DNA of 64,000 nt from Psychrobacter sp. JCM 18902. GTDB lineage: Bacteria > Pseudomonadota > Gammaproteobacteria > Pseudomonadales > Moraxellaceae. Positions 9,077 through 19,012 of the stretch are shown here, piece by piece (the stretch's first letter is position 1; each line of letters opens with the position of its first letter). Position numbers and translations under genes: made by a program. The stretch spans positions 1,426,001 to 1,490,000 of the forward strand of contig NZ_CAJHBK010000001.1 in the NCBI RefSeq assembly GCF_904846615.1. Reading direction: 5' to 3'. Under the pieces are notes generated by a model that was not told the origin of the DNA, made no database searches, and worked only from the letters and a program-made list of their open reading frames with translations.

Positions 9077-9736
9077 CTAAGAGTCGCTACCAAAGGTATG
9101 CTTTTCTAATAAGCCTTTCAATTCTGACAGACGCCCATGAAAAAAGTGCCCTGCGCCATCTACAACGCTGACAGCAATCCCTAATCGCTCCGCAAATGCT
9201 TGCATATTATCAGGGTCAATCACTTCATCAGCATTGCCATAAATCTCAAACGTTTTATCGGCTGGCAAGCTTATATCACTGCTGTCATTTTTTTCAACGG
9301 ATGGAGCAATAAGGGCGATTTTAGTAATCTCAAAATCGCCTAGCCCCCAAATATGAGGGGCTTCGAGCACCTGCTCAGCCACCCGTGCTGTCACATAACC
9401 GCCAAAAGAAAAACCACCCAACCATAACTTGCGCGCATTGGTTTGCTCTGCAATCCATTGTAGCACGGTCATTGCATCTACGACTTCACCATCCGCATAA
9501 TCGTGCTCGCCAGTCGACTGCCCGACACCGCGAAAGTTAAAGCGTACCACGTGCATACCATTATCACGAGCAAAGCGATACATCGTCGTCACCACTTTAT
9601 TATTCATCGTGCCGTCGAATAACGGATTGGGATGACACAGTAACGCCACTGTATCGGTATTTGGATTGTTAGGATTGTCTTGTTGCCAAAGCGCGTCGAC
9701 TTCGAGCACGCCAGCAGGAGCAGGAATTAATGGCAT
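9077..9736 (-). CDS. Alpha/beta hydrolase, COG2945-like
   Basis: A 219-residue single-domain alpha/beta hydrolase. The nucleophile elbow is GFSFGG with Ser at residue 110; the oxyanion region HPNPLFDGTMNN is at 35-46; RFNFRGVGQSTG follows; the acid and base are likely in NADEVIDPDN and GAGHFFHGRL near the end. The family is annotated broadly as serine hydrolases, and the substrate is unknown. No Shine-Dalgarno sequence is evident before the ATG at 9736. The stop is followed almost directly by repeat copy A. Confidence 0.85.
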   Translation of the reverse strand: MPLIPAPAGVLEVDALWQQDNPNNPNTDTVALLCHPNPLFDGTMNNKVVTTMYRFARDNGMHVVRFNFRGVGQSTGEHDYADGEVVDAMTVLQWIAEQTNARKLWLGGFSFGGYVTARVAEQVLEAPHIWGLGDFEITKIALIAPSVEKNDSSDISLPADKTFEIYGNADEVIDPDNMQAFAERLGIAVSVVDGAGHFFHGRLSELKGLLEKHTFGSDS

Positions 9737-10050
9737 AAAATTACTTATTGATTAAAAATGAATAGGTCAATTATCCTAGATATGGTTTATATTTCAAGTG
9801 ATTTGCTGTGTCATAGTACCGCTTATTTTCATTTTCGCTCATCATAAGTAAACGTCGCCTATGAATATATGATGAATATGTGCGGTCTCTGCAATACCGC
9901 ACACAATAACCGACTAGACACCCCAGAGCCGAATAGGGTAGATTCATCATAGTTGTTGAGCCACCTATGGACTGATACGTGCATGGCGTATCCTCAACTT
10001 TGCTGTGATATTCAACTTTATGTATGACTGACAGACATTAGGAATCGTTT
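9737..10050. other. Intergenic region, divergent promoters
   Basis: This 314-base region separates the minus-strand hydrolase from the plus-strand lipoprotein gene and must carry both promoters. The only structure seen is the 8-bp inverted repeat at 9879-9903. No open frame or RNA gene was recognised. Confidence 0.6.
9879..9903. repeat. 8-bp inverted repeat, possible operator or hairpin
   Basis: TGTGCGGT is mirrored by ACCGCACA across a 9-base loop. Neither strand shows a following T-run, so it is not a typical terminator. Its position in a divergent intergenic region would suit an operator, but no regulator is indicated. Confidence 0.5.
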
Positions 10051-10419
10051 ATGAATACTATTAATAAAACCGCTGCACTGACTGCTACTTTGGCGGCAGC
10101 ACTCGCCCTAAGTGCTTGCCAAACTACGCCTTCATCACCAGTTATCCAGCGTGCCAACTCTATTTATGAGACGACTGGCATCGCCGATAGCAAAGTAAAA
10201 GCACAGCAAAATGCGATAGACAGCGCACAAAAGACTTGCAGAGGTAAGCAAGTTATTATCGTCGATGACAAAGTCACTTATAACGGTATTTTAGATGAAA
10301 ATACCGGTCGGATGATTGGGCAAGCCAGTGCCGTCCTCGGTACGATCCTTGGTACGGGCTCGCCGAACTTATCACGTGACGACGATTACGAGTATAAAAT
10401 CAACTTTCGCTGCCAATAA
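10051..10419 (+). CDS. Small lipoprotein of unknown function
   Basis: A 122-residue protein with a lipoprotein signal: a Lys-containing N-region, an Ala/Leu-rich core and the lipobox LSAC with the lipidated Cys at residue 23. The mature part is about 100 residues with two Cys (in KTCRGK and the C-terminal FRCQ) that could form a disulfide. Residues around 82-100 (GRMIGQASAVLGTILGTGSP) are glycine-rich and weakly hydrophobic. It has an AGGAA ribosome site, its own promoter region and a strong terminator downstream, so it is monocistronic. I do not recognise the family; an envelope location is inferred from the lipobox. Confidence 0.8.
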   Translation: MNTINKTAALTATLAAALALSACQTTPSSPVIQRANSIYETTGIADSKVKAQQNAIDSAQKTCRGKQVIIVDDKVTYNGILDENTGRMIGQASAVLGTILGTGSPNLSRDDDYEYKINFRCQ

Positions 10420-10476
10420 AATAATTATTATTTCATAAAGCACTTATTTGGCGGCTTGTTATTTAATAAAGTATTT

Positions 10477-10533
10477 AGCCAACCAATCAGCGATAAGAAT
10501 ATATTAGTCGCTGACGGGTTGGCTTCTCTTTTT
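10477..10533 (+). terminator. Intrinsic terminator after the lipoprotein gene
   Basis: Long hairpin with outer arms AGCCAACC and GGTTGGCT and an inner paired block TCAGCGA/TCGCTGA, followed by TCTCTTTTT. It lies between the lipoprotein gene and xseA. Confidence 0.8.
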
Positions 10534-10632
10534 GTGTGCTCGCTTTTGGGGTAAACTACCCTTTCTGATTTTTTATGACTCTTACTCTATAAACAGCCCG
10601 TTTTTAAGCTCCCTCACTTTTGGTCTATTATT

Positions 10633-12147
10633 ATGCGCAAACCCAACCTGTCAAATATGAAACCAGCTAAGGTATTAGCGCCTGCTAAAGATTTAGCGAC
10701 CTTGGAAGCCGAGTTAGCTGAGCAAGAAAATAATATTGAAGTCAATTTAGAAGATACCGTTCTGCGATTGAGTGACTATTTATCAGCCGTTGATATGGTT
10801 ATCAAACAGACCTTTAACCACCGTGTATGGGTAAAAGCAGAGATTCGCAATCTATCTAGTAAAGGCGGGCATTATTACTTTGAATTGGCAGAAAAAGATG
10901 ATGACGGTAAGGTCATTGCTAGCTGCCGCGGCAATCTTTGGCGCTTTAAAGCCGCGCGGGTATTAGCAAAATTTGAGCGCGCAACTGGCATGCCCCTTGA
11001 TCGTGATTTGACAGTATTGCTCAAAGTATCCGCAGGCTTCCATGCGCAATATGGCTTCTCTCTCACTATTGAAGATATTGACCCTAGCTACACGTTAGGC
11101 GACTTGGCGCGACAATATGCAGAGATGGTCGATCGCTTGACGGGAGAAGGCTTATTAAACCTGAATCAACAGCTGCCTGTTCCGTTTGATATTGAGCATG
11201 TGCTGGTCATTGCCCCTGAAAAAGCCGCTGGATTAGGTGATTTTCAAGCCGACGCTGATCGCTTAGCGCGCACAGGTGCCTGTCATTTCCATTATCATAA
11301 CGCGACCTTTCAGGGTAATCATGCGCCAAGCGAAATCCGCCAAGCAATCGTTAACGCCCAGCAGCAGTTTTTTGATACTTATGAGCGCCTGCCAGACTTA
11401 TTAGTCATTATTCGTGGCGGCGGTGCGGTCGGTGATTTAGCCTATCTAAATGATTATGAATTGGCAGCATTGGTTGCAGAGCAGCCTATCCCTGTCTGGG
11501 TTGGCATTGGTCACGAGCGTGATAAAGTGATCTTAGATGAAGTCGCGCATACTAGCTTTGATACCCCATCAAAGGTGATTGCCGCTATCATGACGCATTT
11601 AGCCCAGCTCGTCACTCAAACGCTGCAATACCAAGCGCAAATCAAGCAAGCAGCCCAACGTCAATTAAACACCGCTGAGCAGCAAACGACACGCCAGTTG
11701 AGCCAAATACAATCGCAAACAATTGGTCAATTAACCGCTCTGCAAAAAGACAGTGATTATGCGTGGCGTAGTATTCAGCAAAGCGCTCAGCGACAGGTCA
11801 AGCAAGCCGCCAGACTCACCAGCGAGCTACGCACACAGACTCAAGCAGCGGCCTATCAGCAGTTAACAGTGGCTGCTAGTGCCAGTCAAAATAACCAAAA
11901 AACGATTATGCATTCGGCACAGCAGCAGTTAATACAAGCACAGCGTGATAGCGAACATCTGCGTGATATTGTGCTCCTGCATCGCCCTTCTCGGGTGCTC
12001 AAGCAAGGCTATACCATGCTTACTGATGCAAAAGATAAGCAAATACTGACCAGCGGTATGCAGCTCCATCCAGAACAAACGGTGCACATCCTCTTAAAGG
12101 ACGGTAAAGCAAAAGCACAGATTATTGACGTAAACATTAATAAATAA
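10633..12147 (+). CDS. xseA: Exodeoxyribonuclease VII large subunit
   Basis: Catalytic subunit of the single-strand-specific exonuclease that trims DNA ends to acid-soluble oligonucleotides. The order of domains is visible: an N-terminal OB-fold (LSDYLSAVDMVIKQTF...VWVKAEIRNLSSKGGHYYFEL, about residues 45-145), a catalytic region with LLVIIRGGGAVGDLAYLNDYELA and GIGHERDKVILDEVAHTSFDTPSK, then a long Gln/Ala-rich coiled coil, and a C-terminal RPSRVLKQGYTML block. The 504-residue length is slightly above the usual 450 because of a longer N-terminus. xseB follows after 62 bases. Confidence 0.97.
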   Translation: MRKPNLSNMKPAKVLAPAKDLATLEAELAEQENNIEVNLEDTVLRLSDYLSAVDMVIKQTFNHRVWVKAEIRNLSSKGGHYYFELAEKDDDGKVIASCRGNLWRFKAARVLAKFERATGMPLDRDLTVLLKVSAGFHAQYGFSLTIEDIDPSYTLGDLARQYAEMVDRLTGEGLLNLNQQLPVPFDIEHVLVIAPEKAAGLGDFQADADRLARTGACHFHYHNATFQGNHAPSEIRQAIVNAQQQFFDTYERLPDLLVIIRGGGAVGDLAYLNDYELAALVAEQPIPVWVGIGHERDKVILDEVAHTSFDTPSKVIAAIMTHLAQLVTQTLQYQAQIKQAAQRQLNTAEQQTTRQLSQIQSQTIGQLTALQKDSDYAWRSIQQSAQRQVKQAARLTSELRTQTQAAAYQQLTVAASASQNNQKTIMHSAQQQLIQAQRDSEHLRDIVLLHRPSRVLKQGYTMLTDAKDKQILTSGMQLHPEQTVHILLKDGKAKAQIIDVNINK

Positions 12148-12209
12148 GAAGTACAACCTACCGTCGATTCAACTTAATCAAAGACTTTATTTTAAAATTA
12201 GGAAACCTT

Positions 12210-12458
12210 ATGACAACCCCTACTCGCAAACGCAAAAAAGCCGCCCCAAAAACCTTTAAGGCGGCTTATGATATTCTAAAAACCAATGCCGCTGAATTAC
12301 AGCAACAAGATGAGCCAGATATTGATAATCTGATGACCACAGTGGAAGAGTCAATTGCTGCTTATCGCGTTTGCGAAACCCGTATCAATGCGGTACAGCA
12401 AGCACTAGATGCCGCTTTTGCTGAAGAAGAAGATAAAACAGAGAATAGCGACAGTTAA
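12210..12458 (+). CDS. xseB: Exodeoxyribonuclease VII small subunit
   Basis: Short helical subunit that binds the coiled coil of XseA. The 82 residues contain the family core TFKAAYDILKTNAAELQQ...DIDNLMTTVEESIAAYRVCETRINAVQQALDAA, with a basic N-terminus and an acidic tail. The start has AGGAAACC upstream. It is co-directional with xseA, and its stop lies 7 bases from the stop of the convergent pncB, leaving no room for a dedicated terminator between them. Confidence 0.93.
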   Translation: MTTPTRKRKKAAPKTFKAAYDILKTNAAELQQQDEPDIDNLMTTVEESIAAYRVCETRINAVQQALDAAFAEEEDKTENSDS

Positions 12459-12465
12459 GTCAATT

Positions 12466-13707
12466 CTATTCAGGCTCGTCGACTTCAAATACTTGGCGCA
12501 AATAGGCAAGATACGTGTCGTTATTAATCATGGTCTTGCCTGGACTGTCTGACAGTTTAGCGACCGGCTGCCCATTGCATTCAACCAACTTTAAGACAAT
12601 ATTTATCGGGGTGATACCCATATCATTGGTGAGGTTGGTACCAATACCAAAGCTGGTCTTTATTTGACCTTTAAAATACTGATGTAAATCCCAAGCCTTA
12701 TTCAAATCCAAACCATCACTAAAAGTCAAAATCTTCGTTCTTGGGTCTATTTTAAGCTTTTTATAATGAGCAATCGCCTTATCACCCCAGATATACGGGT
12801 CACCACTATCATGACGCAAACCATCAAACAGCTTGGCAAAATACAAATCAAAATCGCGTAAAAACGCATCCATGCCAACGACATCGGTCAGCGCAATACC
12901 CAAATCGCCGCGATACTCATGTACCCATGCTTCAAGCGCCGCTTTTTGTGAATCACGTAAACGCACATCCAAAGCCTGAAATGCCTGCATAAATTCATGT
13001 GCCATCGTACCGATTGGCGTCATTCCGAGTTTTTTTGCTAAATACACGTTGGAAGTACCGCTCACTATTTTTGGTTCCGCTTTATGCAAGGTCTCAACCA
13101 CATGGGCTTGCCAAGCTTTGCTAAAACGTCTGCGAGTACCAAAATCAGCGATGATTAATGGCGGCGTATTAGCATCACATTTTGCCTGCTCTCTCGCATA
13201 TTGATGCAACAATGTGACTTTTTCATCCAATCTGCGCTGCCCTTCTTCAATCACACTGGCATTCGATAGCGCATCAAAATACAGCTCATTAACGATGGCA
13301 AGAACAAACACTTCAAAGAACATCGCTTGAATCATCGGCCCTTCGATATCGATAAATAAGCGACCTTTATCATCCGTACTGACGGTAATAAAACGACGTT
13401 TCAACTTAAACAATTCTAGATAGTCAACGAAGTCTGAGCGCATAAAGCGCAAACCACGTAAGTACTCTAGTTCATCCTCTAAAAATCGTAATTCACATAA
13501 ATTGTCTAACTGCTGCTCTAGATCATCTTTAATATCAGCCAATGGATACAGCGTGTCTTTATTATTACGGCAGCGAAAGCGATAAACACCATGTGTCTGT
13601 GGAAACTGATGCAGCATGGCTTGCAGCATCGTAAACTTATATAAATCATTATCGAGTAAAGAGGTAATAATAGGTTCAAAAGGTTTAGAGGTATGAGTAA
13701 CGGTCAT
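12466..13707 (-). CDS. pncB: Nicotinate phosphoribosyltransferase
   Basis: Converts nicotinate, PRPP and ATP to nicotinate mononucleotide in NAD salvage. The 413-residue protein starts with [23 protein letters not shown], and contains [15 protein letters not shown], the [22 protein letters not shown] stretch with the His that is phosphorylated in the family, the PRPP-site [24 protein letters not shown] and [14 protein letters not shown]. The length matches the bacterial type-1 enzyme. It is convergent with xseB and has its own promoter in the 282-base gap to the right. Confidence 0.97.
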   Translation of the reverse strand: MTVTHTSKPFEPIITSLLDNDLYKFTMLQAMLHQFPQTHGVYRFRCRNNKDTLYPLADIKDDLEQQLDNLCELRFLEDELEYLRGLRFMRSDFVDYLELFKLKRRFITVSTDDKGRLFIDIEGPMIQAMFFEVFVLAIVNELYFDALSNASVIEEGQRRLDEKVTLLHQYAREQAKCDANTPPLIIADFGTRRRFSKAWQAHVVETLHKAEPKIVSGTSNVYLAKKLGMTPIGTMAHEFMQAFQALDVRLRDSQKAALEAWVHEYRGDLGIALTDVVGMDAFLRDFDLYFAKLFDGLRHDSGDPYIWGDKAIAHYKKLKIDPRTKILTFSDGLDLNKAWDLHQYFKGQIKTSFGIGTNLTNDMGITPINIVLKLVECNGQPVAKLSDSPGKTMINNDTYLAYLRQVFEVDEPE

Positions 13708-13928
13708 GTTACAGCCTTAAATACAAAAATGAAAAGCCGCCAAACAAATCCAGCGACGAAATAGGTATACATAACTATAAAAGTATTAATAATAGAAAAC
13801 GCTCAGCTTTTGAGTATAACGAAGTTTGGTTGGTTTTTCATAACTCAACGGCTATAACAGCAAAAATACAACGATAATAAAACGAACCATCATGCTGCGA
13901 TAGTAATTATGCTCAAGGCATCAATCAT

Positions 13929-13958
13929 AAAAAAGACGCTAAGAATTATCTTAACGTC
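13929..13958 (-). terminator. Terminator after msrAB
   Basis: Imperfect hairpin GACGCTAAGA...TCTTAACGTC with a T-run on the minus strand, 32 bases after the msrAB stop. Confidence 0.75.
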
Positions 13959-13989
13959 TCTTTATAAAGTCGATTATCAGTATTAATAG

Positions 13990-15804
13990 TTAAGGTTTTG
14001 CAGGCTTAACCAACTTCACTAATGGCGCATAGCCTGACTGCGGCATCACATCAACTGGAATAAACTGTAGCGCCCCGCCATTGATACAATAGCGCAGCCC
14101 GCCACGATCTTTTGGCCCATCAGGGAATACATGACCCAGATGTGAGTCTGCTACTCGCGAGCGAACTTCAGTGCGTACCATATTAAAAGCGGTGTCTTCA
14201 TGCTGAGTAATGACTTGCATGTCAATCGGCTTAGTAAAGCTTGGCCAACCACAGCCAGACTGGTACTTATCGGTTGATAAAAATAAAGGCTCACCGCTCA
14301 CCACGTCGACATAGATACCGGGCGCAAATAAATTATCGTATTCATGACTAAAGGCGCGCTCAGTACCGGCATCTTGCGTGATATTGTATTGTGCTTTAGT
14401 CAACGTATTTTTCAATGCGCCTTTATCAGATCCTGCGTAACGCTTAGGATTTAAGGTCTCAGCAACGGTACTTACAGGTGCAAGCTTGGTACGCGCAGTC
14501 CCTTCTGGCTTATCATCGGCAAGGCTTAAATCAACATGACAATAACCGTTTGGATTTTTTGCCAGATAATCTTGATGATACATTTCAGCTAAGTAGAAAT
14601 TGTCTAGCGGCTCATTTTCTACCACAATTTTTTGTTTATACTGGCTTTGCACACGTTCGAGGGCAGCATCAATCACTGCTTTATCTTCTTTATCGGTGTA
14701 ATAAACGCCTGAGCGGTACTGCACACCGCGATCATTGCCTTGTTTGTTGAGGCTGGTTGGATCAATTACGCGAAAGTAGTATTTTAAGATAGTATCAAGG
14801 TCTGTTTTATCCGCATCGTAAGTGACTTTGACGGCTTCGGCATGACCTGAGCCACGAATCACTTGCTCGTAGCTTGGATTGGCCGTCTCGCCATTGGCAT
14901 AGCCTGATACAGCGTCGACCACACCCTCGACGCGCTCCATGTAAGCTTCTACGCCCCAAAAGCAGCCGCCTGCCAAATAGATTGAGCGCGTATTAATCGC
15001 TTTGCCTTTATCGTTATAATAAACGCCCTCTTTTTGTTTGATGGTTTCAATCTTGCTGTTGTTGTCTAAGGTTTGCGCGTTTGCTGGTTTAGCACTCCCT
15101 GTTTTAAGCTCAGCAAAATCATTATTGGCATTTTCAGCAAGGGCATACGCTTGCTCTGCCGATATATTGCCTTTCACCAAATGCACCAAGTTGCCGCTTT
15201 TATCGAGTATCGCCCAGCTTGGATACACTTGCACACCAAGTTTATTAATCAGCTCGCCTGAAGCGTCAGACAATACTGGTAGCTTTGGATAGTCTGCTTG
15301 GACGCCTGCATACCAAGTGCTAAAGTCGCCATCGGCTTTTTCGTTTAGATGACCGGGACTGACAACAGTAACGACATTTAAATCAGCGAACTTGGGATCG
15401 GTACGCCATTCTTCGGTTTCTGCCAACGTGCCCAAGCATAATGGGCACCAGCTTGCCCAAAATTTAATCAAGGTTGGTTTATTAGGATCAATGACTGCTG
15501 TGCCCGTGTCACCTAAGCCTTTTGTTAATTGCGGCAGTGCCTGCATTTGTCCAAGCATATCGGAAGGCAGCATGTCACGTGAGCTAGTCACTCCACTGTT
15601 TTGCTTGGCTGATTTAGTCGTGCTACTTGCATTGCTCTCCGCACTACTCATTTGTCCACAAGCGACCAATATGCCAGCACTCAGTACTGTCGTGACACCA
15701 ACGGCACTGACGTTCTTTAGCCAACGTGATGAATCACGTGGTGAGTCTGTCGCTAATTTATTAGTATGACTACGATCATTATGGCGAATTTTCTTATGCG
15801 GCAT
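13990..15804 (-). CDS. msrAB: Thioredoxin-MsrA-MsrB trifunctional lipoprotein
   Basis: Repairs oxidised methionine in envelope proteins. Three domains are visible in the 604 residues. A TlpA-like thioredoxin domain has WCPLC (Cys120/Cys123). An MsrA domain has the catalytic GCFWG at Cys281, reducing the S-sulfoxide. An MsrB domain has SGCGWPSF (Cys518), [10 protein letters not shown] and the catalytic RYCINGG (Cys573), reducing the R-sulfoxide. The architecture is that of Neisseria PilB. The N-terminus carries a basic stretch, a hydrophobic core and GILVACG with Cys49 as a probable lipidation site, preceded by an unusually long cytoplasmic lead of about 28 residues. No zinc-binding CxxC pair is seen in the MsrB part. 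The start has AAAGGA upstream. Confidence 0.95.
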   Translation of the reverse strand: MPHKKIRHNDRSHTNKLATDSPRDSSRWLKNVSAVGVTTVLSAGILVACGQMSSAESNASSTTKSAKQNSGVTSSRDMLPSDMLGQMQALPQLTKGLGDTGTAVIDPNKPTLIKFWASWCPLCLGTLAETEEWRTDPKFADLNVVTVVSPGHLNEKADGDFSTWYAGVQADYPKLPVLSDASGELINKLGVQVYPSWAILDKSGNLVHLVKGNISAEQAYALAENANNDFAELKTGSAKPANAQTLDNNSKIETIKQKEGVYYNDKGKAINTRSIYLAGGCFWGVEAYMERVEGVVDAVSGYANGETANPSYEQVIRGSGHAEAVKVTYDADKTDLDTILKYYFRVIDPTSLNKQGNDRGVQYRSGVYYTDKEDKAVIDAALERVQSQYKQKIVVENEPLDNFYLAEMYHQDYLAKNPNGYCHVDLSLADDKPEGTARTKLAPVSTVAETLNPKRYAGSDKGALKNTLTKAQYNITQDAGTERAFSHEYDNLFAPGIYVDVVSGEPLFLSTDKYQSGCGWPSFTKPIDMQVITQHEDTAFNMVRTEVRSRVADSHLGHVFPDGPKDRGGLRYCINGGALQFIPVDVMPQSGYAPLVKLVKPAKP

Positions 15805-16096
15805 GCGAGGTCCTTTTTACGAAGTCTTACGATCATAAACTGAGTTTTTATGCTCGCTCATGGTCTTCTTACGTGATCAATGAGAGTGGATAAATCAAGA
15901 TTTTAGCAAAGCTAATACACTATTAGAGTATCTTAATAGTATACATCGATGATGGAGTTTACTTTAATAGTAACTAAGGGGTTGCTACACTTTTTTAACA
16001 ACAGTGTAAGAATAATGATATAGACAGAAATCTATCATTTTGCAGGTGCCATTTATAAAACAGCATTTTATAAAACAACGTCGTGTTATTTTTAAA

Positions 16097-17005
16097 TTAA
16101 ATTTTAGCACCCATAAACTGAGCCACATAATCATCAGCTGGGTTGTGGCGCAATTCACTGGGTGTATCCGTTTGTACCAAACGCCCACCATTTAAAATAC
16201 TAATCCGCTGACCGACCTTAATCGCTTCATCGATATCATGAGTGATAAAGACGATGGTTTTATTTAGCCGTGCTTGTAGCTCAAGTAGTTGGTCTTGTAA
16301 TTGGGCACGAATGAGGGGATCAAGGGCAGAGAAAGCCTCGTCCATCAGCAATATCGGATTATCGGTTGCTAAGGCACGCGCCAGCCCGACACGCTGCTGC
16401 ATCCCTCCTGACAGCTCATCAGGGTAACTTTTCTCCAAATTTGCTAGCCCAACTTCATTGAGCCAATGCCGAGCAACCTCGTGGCGTTCTTTGATACTCA
16501 TTTTTCGCACTCGCAAGCCGTAAGCGACGTTTTGCAGCACCGTCATATGTGGCACCAAACCAAAATGCTGAAAAACCATACTGAGTGTCTGCTGGCGATA
16601 ATGCTGTAGCGCTTTATCATTTAGCTCTAAGATATTAATAGCAGGCGATGATTTTCCATTTTCTAATAAATCAGCAGAGGGTTTAGCATTAGTCGAGGGC
16701 TTAGTACTAGTAGACGGCTTAGCATTAATAGAAGTATCAACCCATATTTTACCGCTGGTTGGGTCAATCAAACGATTGATATGGCGTATCAAGGTTGATT
16801 TTCCTGAACCTGACAAGCCCATAATACAATGCAGCTCACCTGCTTTAACGCTTAAATTGATGTCATAAAGCCCGACCGAATAGCCTGTTTGTTCCTTTAC
16901 CTGAATACTATCCATACCTTGTGCTAGTAATGCCAATGCAGACTTTGCTTGCGAGCTATTGGCATTATAAATCTTGCTGATATTTTCCAATTGAATATGA
17001 TTCAT
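16097..17005 (-). CDS. Glycine betaine/choline-type ABC transporter ATPase
   Basis: ATP-binding subunit of an osmolyte importer of the ProV/OpuAA family. Walker A MGLSGSGKSTLIRHINRLIDPTSG, Q-loop VFQHFGLVPHMTV, signature LSGGMQQRVGLARALA, Walker B ILLMDEAFSALDPLIR and the His-loop FITHDID are all intact. It lacks the C-terminal CBS pair of ProV, ending just after the ATPase core. A low-complexity Lys-Pro-Ser-Thr insertion follows GKIWVDT and is encoded by three 18-bp repeats. Start codons at 17005 and 17017 are both possible; 17005 was chosen by family alignment. The gene begins about 76 bases after the fused binding-protein/permease gene on the same strand. Confidence 0.93.
   Translation of the reverse strand: MNHIQLENISKIYNANSSQAKSALALLAQGMDSIQVKEQTGYSVGLYDINLSVKAGELHCIMGLSGSGKSTLIRHINRLIDPTSGKIWVDTSINAKPSTSTKPSTNAKPSADLLENGKSSPAINILELNDKALQHYRQQTLSMVFQHFGLVPHMTVLQNVAYGLRVRKMSIKERHEVARHWLNEVGLANLEKSYPDELSGGMQQRVGLARALATDNPILLMDEAFSALDPLIRAQLQDQLLELQARLNKTIVFITHDIDEAIKVGQRISILNGGRLVQTDTPSELRHNPADDYVAQFMGAKI
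16677..16730. repeat. Three 18-bp tandem repeats inside the ABC ATPase gene
   Basis: Units at 16677-16694, 16695-16712 and 16713-16730 differ by a few bases each (core GAGGGCTTAGTACTAGTA). They encode repeated Lys-Pro-Ser-(Thr/Ile)-(Asn/Ser)-(Ala/Thr) in the ATPase, in frame. Confidence 0.9.
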
Positions 17006-17080
17006 GATGGCTCTCATTTTTATTTTTCTAGTTATCATTATGATTAGGGCGTGTTGAACATTCGACCATGGCATTGATAA

Positions 17081-19012
17081 TTAACCAATAGGATGCCTGC
17101 CAGCATCGATGGTTTTTTGCCGAGCACGCTTGCCTTGACCGAACGCTTGGGTGATACGGTCAATGATAATGGCAACGATGACAATCGCCGTGCCTGCTTG
17201 CAAGCCCTGACCGATATTAAGCGTTTGAATCGATTGCAACACATCTTCGCCGAGCCCCGGTGCGCCAATCATAGACGCGAGCACCACCATAGAGAGCGAC
17301 ATCATCACTGCTTGATTCACGCCCGCCATAATACTGGGTAATGCTTGCGGCAATTTAATCCAAATGAGCAGCTGCAAGTGTGTGCTACCGAACGAGCGCC
17401 CTGCTTCGACCATCTCATGATTGACTTGGGTAATCCCCAATGTCGTCAGCCGAATCAGTGGCGGCAAGGCATAAATAATAGTGGCAAATAGCGCAGGCAC
17501 TTTGCCAATCCCAAATAACATCAATACGGGTATCAAATAGACAAAACTTGGCATGGTCTGCATCACATCCAGAATCGGCGTCACAACCTTGCGAAGAACT
17601 TTACTGCCCGACATAGCAATGCCTATAGGAATACCAATCACGACGGTCACCAACACTGATACGATGAGCAGTGCCAAAGTATCAATTAATGCGCCCCATA
17701 ATCCAAATGCGCCAATGAGAAACAATCCGGCGGCGCATGCCAGTGCAAACCAGATTTTACGGATGCCAAACCATGCCAATACGGTCACAAGCGCAATGAT
17801 GAACCAAGGCGGCATAGTGGTTAATAGACGCTCAATCGGTAGCAATAGATAGGTTAACGCTATGGTACTGACAGTACGAAACACATCGCCATAATTTTGG
17901 ACAACGCTTGCCAATGTATTATTAAGCGGCGTCTCAAGTGACCAAGAAGGAAAGCTCGATAATGAGGTCGCTCGATTAGTGCTAGAGGCGGTTGCATCTG
18001 CAGTGATAGCCTCGCCCGTTAAGCTGATGCCTAGCTTAGCCGCAAGGTTACTGGCTGCTTCATCAGACAACCATGCTTGCCAGACGCTCGGATATTTATG
18101 CAAAAATGCTAGTGCTTGCTCATCACCACTGCGTTTATTTTCACTCATCTCCAAGATAGCGCCATTGAGCTCATCGGAGCTAAACTGAACTTTTTTAAAA
18201 ACATCAGCAAGCTCTGGATTGGATTCAATAAAAGGGGTAGATACTGCGATACCTAAAGGTGAGATAGGGAATCCAGACACACAATCGGCGGTGCCATCCG
18301 CTCGTAATAAGTCTTGCCAACAGGCATCTTTATGATCTGGAAACGCCAGAGGCGCAAAGTCATATTTTGCCATCAAGCCCGTAGGCTGCCAGTAATAAAA
18401 CAGTAGTGGCTTATGTTGCTCAAAAGCAGAGGCAATCTCGGCGTCGAGCGCCGCCCCAGTGCCGGGATGGGCATTATTAAAGATACTGTCCAAACCTGTA
18501 TTCTTCAGCAAGCGAGTATTGAAAATCTCACACGTCCAACCAGACGGACAATTCATAAAGCGTGATTTGCTAGGGTCTTCGGGATCTTTAAACAGCTCAG
18601 CATATTTAGGCAAGTCTTGATAGCGGCGTAGACCTGGGTTTTCTTCTAATACATATTCGGGTACATACCAACCTTGAGTTGCACCGCCTTTGAGCGTATC
18701 GCCAATGACCGCCACTTTATTCTGCTCGATGGCTTGTTCCATGATTGGCGAGCGTCCAACCCACTGCTCCCCAATCACTTGAATGTCGTTTTGTGACAAT
18801 GCCGTTTCGAGAGCAGGACCAGCACCCGGCACCTCTTCGATCGCACAATCGTAGCCATCTTCAGCGATGTACTTAAGCACCCCAGAGATAAACTGACCGC
18901 TCTCCCATGTCAGAGCGCCAAATTTGATTGGTGATTCGCAGGCTGCTGATGCCGATACTGGCAGTAACAACACGCTCATGCATAGTAAACTTAACGCAAT
19001 CCATTGGCGCAT
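17081..19012 (-). CDS. Fused substrate-binding protein and permease of an osmolyte ABC transporter
   Basis: A 643-residue fusion. Residues 1-24 are a cleavable-type signal ending at ASA/AC. Residues about 25-335 form an OpuAC/ProX-like binding domain (IKFGALTWESGQFISGVLKY, EQWVGRSPIMEQAI, MNCPSGWTCEIFNTRLLKN, FYYWQPTGLMAKY, with several Trp residues suited to a quaternary-amine cage). Residues about 370-640 are a ProW-like permease with the EAA-type loop MVEAGRSFGSTHLQLLIWIKLPQALPSIMAG. In lactococcal OpuA the binding domain is at the C-terminus of the permease; here it is at the N-terminus. Substrate is inferred as glycine betaine, choline or a relative. The ATPase gene follows in the same operon. 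Confidence 0.93.
   Translation of the reverse strand: MRQWIALSLLCMSVLLLPVSASAACESPIKFGALTWESGQFISGVLKYIAEDGYDCAIEEVPGAGPALETALSQNDIQVIGEQWVGRSPIMEQAIEQNKVAVIGDTLKGGATQGWYVPEYVLEENPGLRRYQDLPKYAELFKDPEDPSKSRFMNCPSGWTCEIFNTRLLKNTGLDSIFNNAHPGTGAALDAEIASAFEQHKPLLFYYWQPTGLMAKYDFAPLAFPDHKDACWQDLLRADGTADCVSGFPISPLGIAVSTPFIESNPELADVFKKVQFSSDELNGAILEMSENKRSGDEQALAFLHKYPSVWQAWLSDEAASNLAAKLGISLTGEAITADATASSTNRATSLSSFPSWSLETPLNNTLASVVQNYGDVFRTVSTIALTYLLLPIERLLTTMPPWFIIALVTVLAWFGIRKIWFALACAAGLFLIGAFGLWGALIDTLALLIVSVLVTVVIGIPIGIAMSGSKVLRKVVTPILDVMQTMPSFVYLIPVLMLFGIGKVPALFATIIYALPPLIRLTTLGITQVNHEMVEAGRSFGSTHLQLLIWIKLPQALPSIMAGVNQAVMMSLSMVVLASMIGAPGLGEDVLQSIQTLNIGQGLQAGTAIVIVAIIIDRITQAFGQGKRARQKTIDAGRHPIG

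Noticed and set aside
12459..12465. Terminator between xseB and pncB
   Set aside because: The stops are only 7 bases apart; no hairpin fits between the genes.
17044..17060. A fifth copy of the MITE-like end (TAGGGCGTG)
   Set aside because: Only the first nine bases match; the following sequence (TTGAACATTCG) and the core do not, and no partner end was found.
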